NCBI GenBank assembly: GCA_913045395.1
Contig: CAJWPV010000052.1
Coordinates: 1-8,082 of the forward strand
Reading direction: 5' to 3'
Length of the DNA: 8,082 nt
Source of the DNA: an uncultured Verrucomicrobiota bacterium
Lineage (GTDB): Bacteria; Verrucomicrobiota; Verrucomicrobiia; Limisphaerales; UBA1096
Below the pieces are notes generated by a model. That model worked only from the letters and a program-made list of their open reading frames with translations, was not told the origin of the DNA and searched no databases. A program made the position numbers and the translations under genes. Positions 5,379 through 8,082 of this stretch are shown here, piece after piece (the first letter of the stretch is position 1; every line of letters begins with the position of its first letter).

Positions 5379-7430
5379 GTGAATAGTAACCCGGAAAAAA
5401 CTGGAACAAACCGACCATCCCGCTTGACCAAGCAAATGGGCTGGGGAGCCTTTGCTCTGGCTATCGTGGTGGCAATTCTCTTCGGCTTGGCCTACGGAAA
5501 AAGCAGCTTCGCTAAGCAGGCCAAGCGACAGACGCTGCAGGCCCTGACCCCTGCACAGGTCAAGAGCGACGGCTACACCTCATCGGCCAGTTGCCGCGCC
5601 TGCCATCCCTCCCAGTACGCCAGTTGGCACAAGAGCTATCACCGCACCATGACACAGTTGGCCGGGCCGCACTCGGTCATGGGCCGGTTCGACGGCACCG
5701 AGGTTGTGTCCGGCGGACTGCTGTATAGCGTGTATCAAACCAACGACCAGTACTGGGCGAAGATGCCTGATCCGGAGATCATCATGAAAACGATCGAAAC
5801 CGGCCGGCGCATCAACGACCATAACTACCAAATCCGAACCAACGGCGTGCTATCGATACTCGATCTGCGGACGGTGCCCCGTGTCAATAAGCGCGTCGTC
5901 ATGACCACAGGCTCGCACCACTACCAAACCTACTGGGTTGAGGGCAGCGTGAAGGATCCCCAAACCAAGAGAAACGAGACCAAGTACGGTAACCTGCTCC
6001 AGACCTTGCCACTGGTTTACCTCCCCAAGGAGCAACAGTGGATCCCACGGGAAAATGCCTTCATGATGGCGCCAGAAAGCAAGCGCATGATATCGCAGTG
6101 GAACCACCACTGTATTAAGTGTCACAGCACCGCCGGCAACCCCGGACTTACTGGCAACAACACATTTGATACACGTGCTGCCGAGTTGGGTATCTCATGC
6201 GAAGCCTGCCACGGACCGTCCACTGATCATGCCAGACATTACCGTTCTCCTCTTGCCCGATACACTCAACACTTCAGTAAAAGTTCGACCACAAACATCA
6301 TTCCCAAAACTGGGTCTCGTTGGTTTGGTGATCCTGCTAAGCTGGACCACAAACGCTCTAGCCAAATCTGCGGTCAATGCCACGGCGTCTATATTTATAA
6401 TGATCCTAAACTAGGCGAATCCTTCGCCCGAAACGGCCCAACGTACCGACCTGGCGACGACATCCACTCAATCCGCTACTACATCCAGCACCCCGGCCCG
6501 GCACCCACACCGGTCCGCCAGGAGGAACTCGAGAAAAACCCCGGCTTCTTCCGCGAACGCTGGTGGGACGACGGAACAATCCTCGCCGGAGGACGCGAGT
6601 TCACCGCTATGCGCGTGAGCGCCTGCTACAACAAGGGAGAGCTCTCTTGCCTAGACTGCCACTCGATGCATCAAAGCGACCCGGTCGATCAGCTCAAGCC
6701 ACACATGCGTAGCAACCAAGCCTGTATCAAGTGCCACGCGGAACCGGAGTACACCACCTCAATCGACCAACACACCTTTCACAAGCCTGGCTCCACTGGC
6801 AGCAACTGCCTCAACTGCCACATGCCTCACACGACCTACGCGTTGCTCGGCGCGATTCGGAACCACCAGATTCAATCTCCCTCGGCACAACGCAGTATCC
6901 GCCACGGAGTGCCCAACGCCTGCAACCTCTGCCACCTTGACCAGACGCTCGACTGGACGCAACAGCACTTGGCCACGCGCTACGGCCATACGCCCCTGCC
7001 ATTGAGCGCCGAACAAAAGAACACCTCCGCTGCCCTGCTTTGGCTGCTCAAAGGCCACGCCGCCCAGCGCGCCATCACAGCATGGCACGCCGGCTGGCAA
7101 CCGGCCCGCGACACCTCCGGCACCGATTGGCTCGCCCCACATCTAGCCCGCTTGCTCGACGACCCGTACGGTGTCGTGCGCCACATCGCCAACAACAGCC
7201 TCGGCAAACAGCCCGGCTTCGACCGGTTTGAGTTCGACTTTCTCGCGACCGAGCCGGAGCGCATGCGCTTAGCCAAGCGGGCAATCGCCCAGTGGAACGA
7301 ACTCCCCAGCACCGCCAGCGACACGACCGGCAAATCCATCCTTATCAGTTCCGACCGGCAATTAATGGAAACCGCGATACAGGCGTTGTTGAAAAATCGC
7401 GACAACCGACCGTTCACCATCAAGGAGTAA
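5379..7430 (+). CDS. Membrane-anchored octahaem c-type cytochrome
   Basis: The protein carries eight CXXCH motifs, the covalent haem c attachment signature, at residues 72-76, 245-249, 274-278, 331-335, 424-428, 449-453, 477-481 and 515-519 (from GTG 5379). A hydrophobic segment at 21-40 after a basic N-terminus should anchor it in the inner membrane, with the haem domain in the periplasm. A 168-residue stretch without haem motifs separates haems 1 and 2. The C-terminal 160 residues have no haem motif and look helical, with a HEAT-like piece (LLDDPYGVVRHIANNSL). Phrases such as SCEACHGP, QICGQCHG and LSCLDCHSMH recall uncharacterised multihaem cytochromes of Acidobacteriota and Planctomycetota, related to the cytochrome c554 type; this is from memory. 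It presumably transfers electrons; the substrate is unknown. The start is uncertain: the frame is open from GTG 5259, but its first 40 codons look non-coding; ATG 5436 is another option. None has a well-placed Shine-Dalgarno sequence. Confidence 0.92.
   Translation: MNSNPEKTGTNRPSRLTKQMGWGAFALAIVVAILFGLAYGKSSFAKQAKRQTLQALTPAQVKSDGYTSSASCRACHPSQYASWHKSYHRTMTQLAGPHSVMGRFDGTEVVSGGLLYSVYQTNDQYWAKMPDPEIIMKTIETGRRINDHNYQIRTNGVLSILDLRTVPRVNKRVVMTTGSHHYQTYWVEGSVKDPQTKRNETKYGNLLQTLPLVYLPKEQQWIPRENAFMMAPESKRMISQWNHHCIKCHSTAGNPGLTGNNTFDTRAAELGISCEACHGPSTDHARHYRSPLARYTQHFSKSSTTNIIPKTGSRWFGDPAKLDHKRSSQICGQCHGVYIYNDPKLGESFARNGPTYRPGDDIHSIRYYIQHPGPAPTPVRQEELEKNPGFFRERWWDDGTILAGGREFTAMRVSACYNKGELSCLDCHSMHQSDPVDQLKPHMRSNQACIKCHAEPEYTTSIDQHTFHKPGSTGSNCLNCHMPHTTYALLGAIRNHQIQSPSAQRSIRHGVPNACNLCHLDQTLDWTQQHLATRYGHTPLPLSAEQKNTSAALLWLLKGHAAQRAITAWHAGWQPARDTSGTDWLAPHLARLLDDPYGVVRHIANNSLGKQPGFDRFEFDFLATEPERMRLAKRAIAQWNELPSTASDTTGKSILISSDRQLMETAIQALLKNRDNRPFTIKE
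5439..5498 (+). other. N-terminal transmembrane anchor of the octahaem cytochrome
   Basis: Residues 21-40 (GWGAFALAIVVAILFGLAYG) form a continuous hydrophobic helix preceded by basic residues (RPSRLTKQ) and followed by KSSFAKQAKR. No signal peptidase site is evident, so an uncleaved anchor with the bulk in the periplasm is likely. This is required for haem attachment by the cytochrome c maturation machinery. Confidence 0.8.
7422..7427 (+). promoter_or_regulatory. Ribosome-binding site of the XylR-like regulator inside the cytochrome's last codons
   Basis: AAGGAG, a perfect Shine-Dalgarno core, covers the last two sense codons of the cytochrome. It is followed by the TAA stop and then, nine bases after the core, by the in-frame TTG at 7437. 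It decides the start call for the downstream gene and implies translational coupling. Confidence 0.75.
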
Positions 7431-7436
7431 CCCGAC

Positions 7437-8082
7437 TTGGCCAAGGCAGTGACGAGCAGCTCGAACGGGGATATTCCCGGCAAAGACAAGATGCCGGTCG
7501 TGGGCATTCGCGTGCCATCCTGGGCTTCATTCACCCGGCCCATCTTTCACGGCATCGTCGAGTTCATCCGGAACCGCGAACAGTGGCACATCCAGACACT
7601 GGTCGATTCCACCAACGAGATGGCCCCGATGGTCATCGACGAAAATTGGACCGGCGACGGGCTGATTCTCTTCCGCCACTCCAGCGACGAAGCCGCCGCG
7701 TTCAAGCGCCGCGGCATCCCGGTCGTCAACCTCAGCACCGAGTGCCGCGAGAAAGGCTTCCCCACCGTCATCCCGGACAACGCGGAAATCGGCCGGATGG
7801 CGGCGCAACACTTGTTGACACTTGGCCAGCGGCATTTCTCCTACTGGGGCGACCCTTCGCGCGCCTACTCGCTTGAGCGTGGACAGGCGTTCGAACGGCG
7901 GATCACTGAGGCCGGCTTCGACTGTATCAACATCCAGTTCGAGCCGGACACCCTGCCGTGGGAGGGACGCTGGGTGAACGTGCGTAAACATATCATCCGG
8001 GAGTTGCGGCGTCTGCCTAAGCCGATCGGCATCTTTGCCAAGGACGACATGCTCGGCAGCAACATCATCCGCATCTGTAACG
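7437..8082 (+). CDS. XylR-like AraC-family regulator, N-terminal ligand-binding part (3' end outside window)
   Basis: 215 codons are visible and the frame is open to the window edge. From residue 20 the sequence follows the periplasmic-binding-protein/LacI-type sensor fold: VVGIRV (first strand), FHGIVEFIR, GDGLILF, RRGIPVVNLS, then VIPDNAEIGRMAAQHLLTLGQRHFSYWGD, ERGQAFERRITEAGF and LPKPIGIFAKDDMLGSNIIRICN. There is no LacI helix-turn-helix at the N-terminus, which fits the E. coli XylR layout (sensor first, AraC-type DNA-binding domain last); that domain would lie beyond 8082. The TTG start is chosen because AAGGAG sits nine bases upstream; ATG 7491 would remove a 18-residue polar tail and begin right at the first strand. 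It lies six bases behind the cytochrome stop, so the two are co-transcribed. The likely ligand is a sugar or related small molecule, not identifiable here. Confidence 0.87.
   Translation, partial: MAKAVTSSSNGDIPGKDKMPVVGIRVPSWASFTRPIFHGIVEFIRNREQWHIQTLVDSTNEMAPMVIDENWTGDGLILFRHSSDEAAAFKRRGIPVVNLSTECREKGFPTVIPDNAEIGRMAAQHLLTLGQRHFSYWGDPSRAYSLERGQAFERRITEAGFDCINIQFEPDTLPWEGRWVNVRKHIIRELRRLPKPIGIFAKDDMLGSNIIRICN

Noticed and set aside
7428..7436. Cytochrome and regulator in the same frame, possible stop-codon readthrough fusion
   Set aside because: The regulator has its own perfect Shine-Dalgarno core and start codon, and a periplasmic cytochrome fused to a cytoplasmic regulator makes no topological sense. 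The shared frame is probably chance.
6980..7543. A 187-codon minus-strand frame across the cytochrome-regulator junction
   Set aside because: It is antisense to two well-supported plus-strand genes and gives no recognisable protein.
7292..7876. A 194-codon plus-strand frame overlapping the cytochrome end and the regulator
   Set aside because: It is in another frame than both real genes, is full of R, H and P typical of out-of-frame GC-rich DNA, and would need a 139-base overlap with the cytochrome.

Overview
The window looks like a chromosomal segment from a GC-rich, probably marine or aquatic member of the Verrucomicrobiota or a related PVC-group phylum. This placement is an inference. It rests on the very large, acidic, secreted multi-module protein with an N-terminal LamG-like domain, on an AraC-type regulator with a sugar-binding-protein-like N-terminus (XylR type), and on the weak or absent Shine-Dalgarno sequences at two of the three gene starts.

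Layout: positions 1-5151 hold one continuous minus-strand reading frame, 1717 codons without a stop, which leaves the window at the left edge. It encodes a signal peptide, a LamG-like domain, a beta-sandwich linker domain and then a chain of modules. Two longer adhesin-like modules (A1, A2) are followed by shorter, very similar modules (B1-B4) of about 200 residues, with two Ig-like domains between them. The order is A1-Ig1-A2-B1-Ig2-B2-B3-B4, and B4 is cut by the window edge. Positions 5152-5378 form a divergent intergenic region with short direct and inverted repeats. Positions 5379-7430 (+) encode a membrane-anchored cytochrome with eight CXXCH haem-binding motifs. Six bases later, at 7437, an XylR-like regulator starts and runs off the right edge.

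How they may work together: the cytochrome and the regulator are almost certainly co-transcribed, because the regulator's ribosome-binding site lies in the last codons of the cytochrome. The giant protein is exported and built like a surface adhesin or carbohydrate-binding scaffold, and is transcribed divergently from the shared control region. A functional link between the giant protein and the redox operon is possible but not shown by the sequence. The other long open frames on the plus strand within 1-5151 are antisense shadows of the giant gene.
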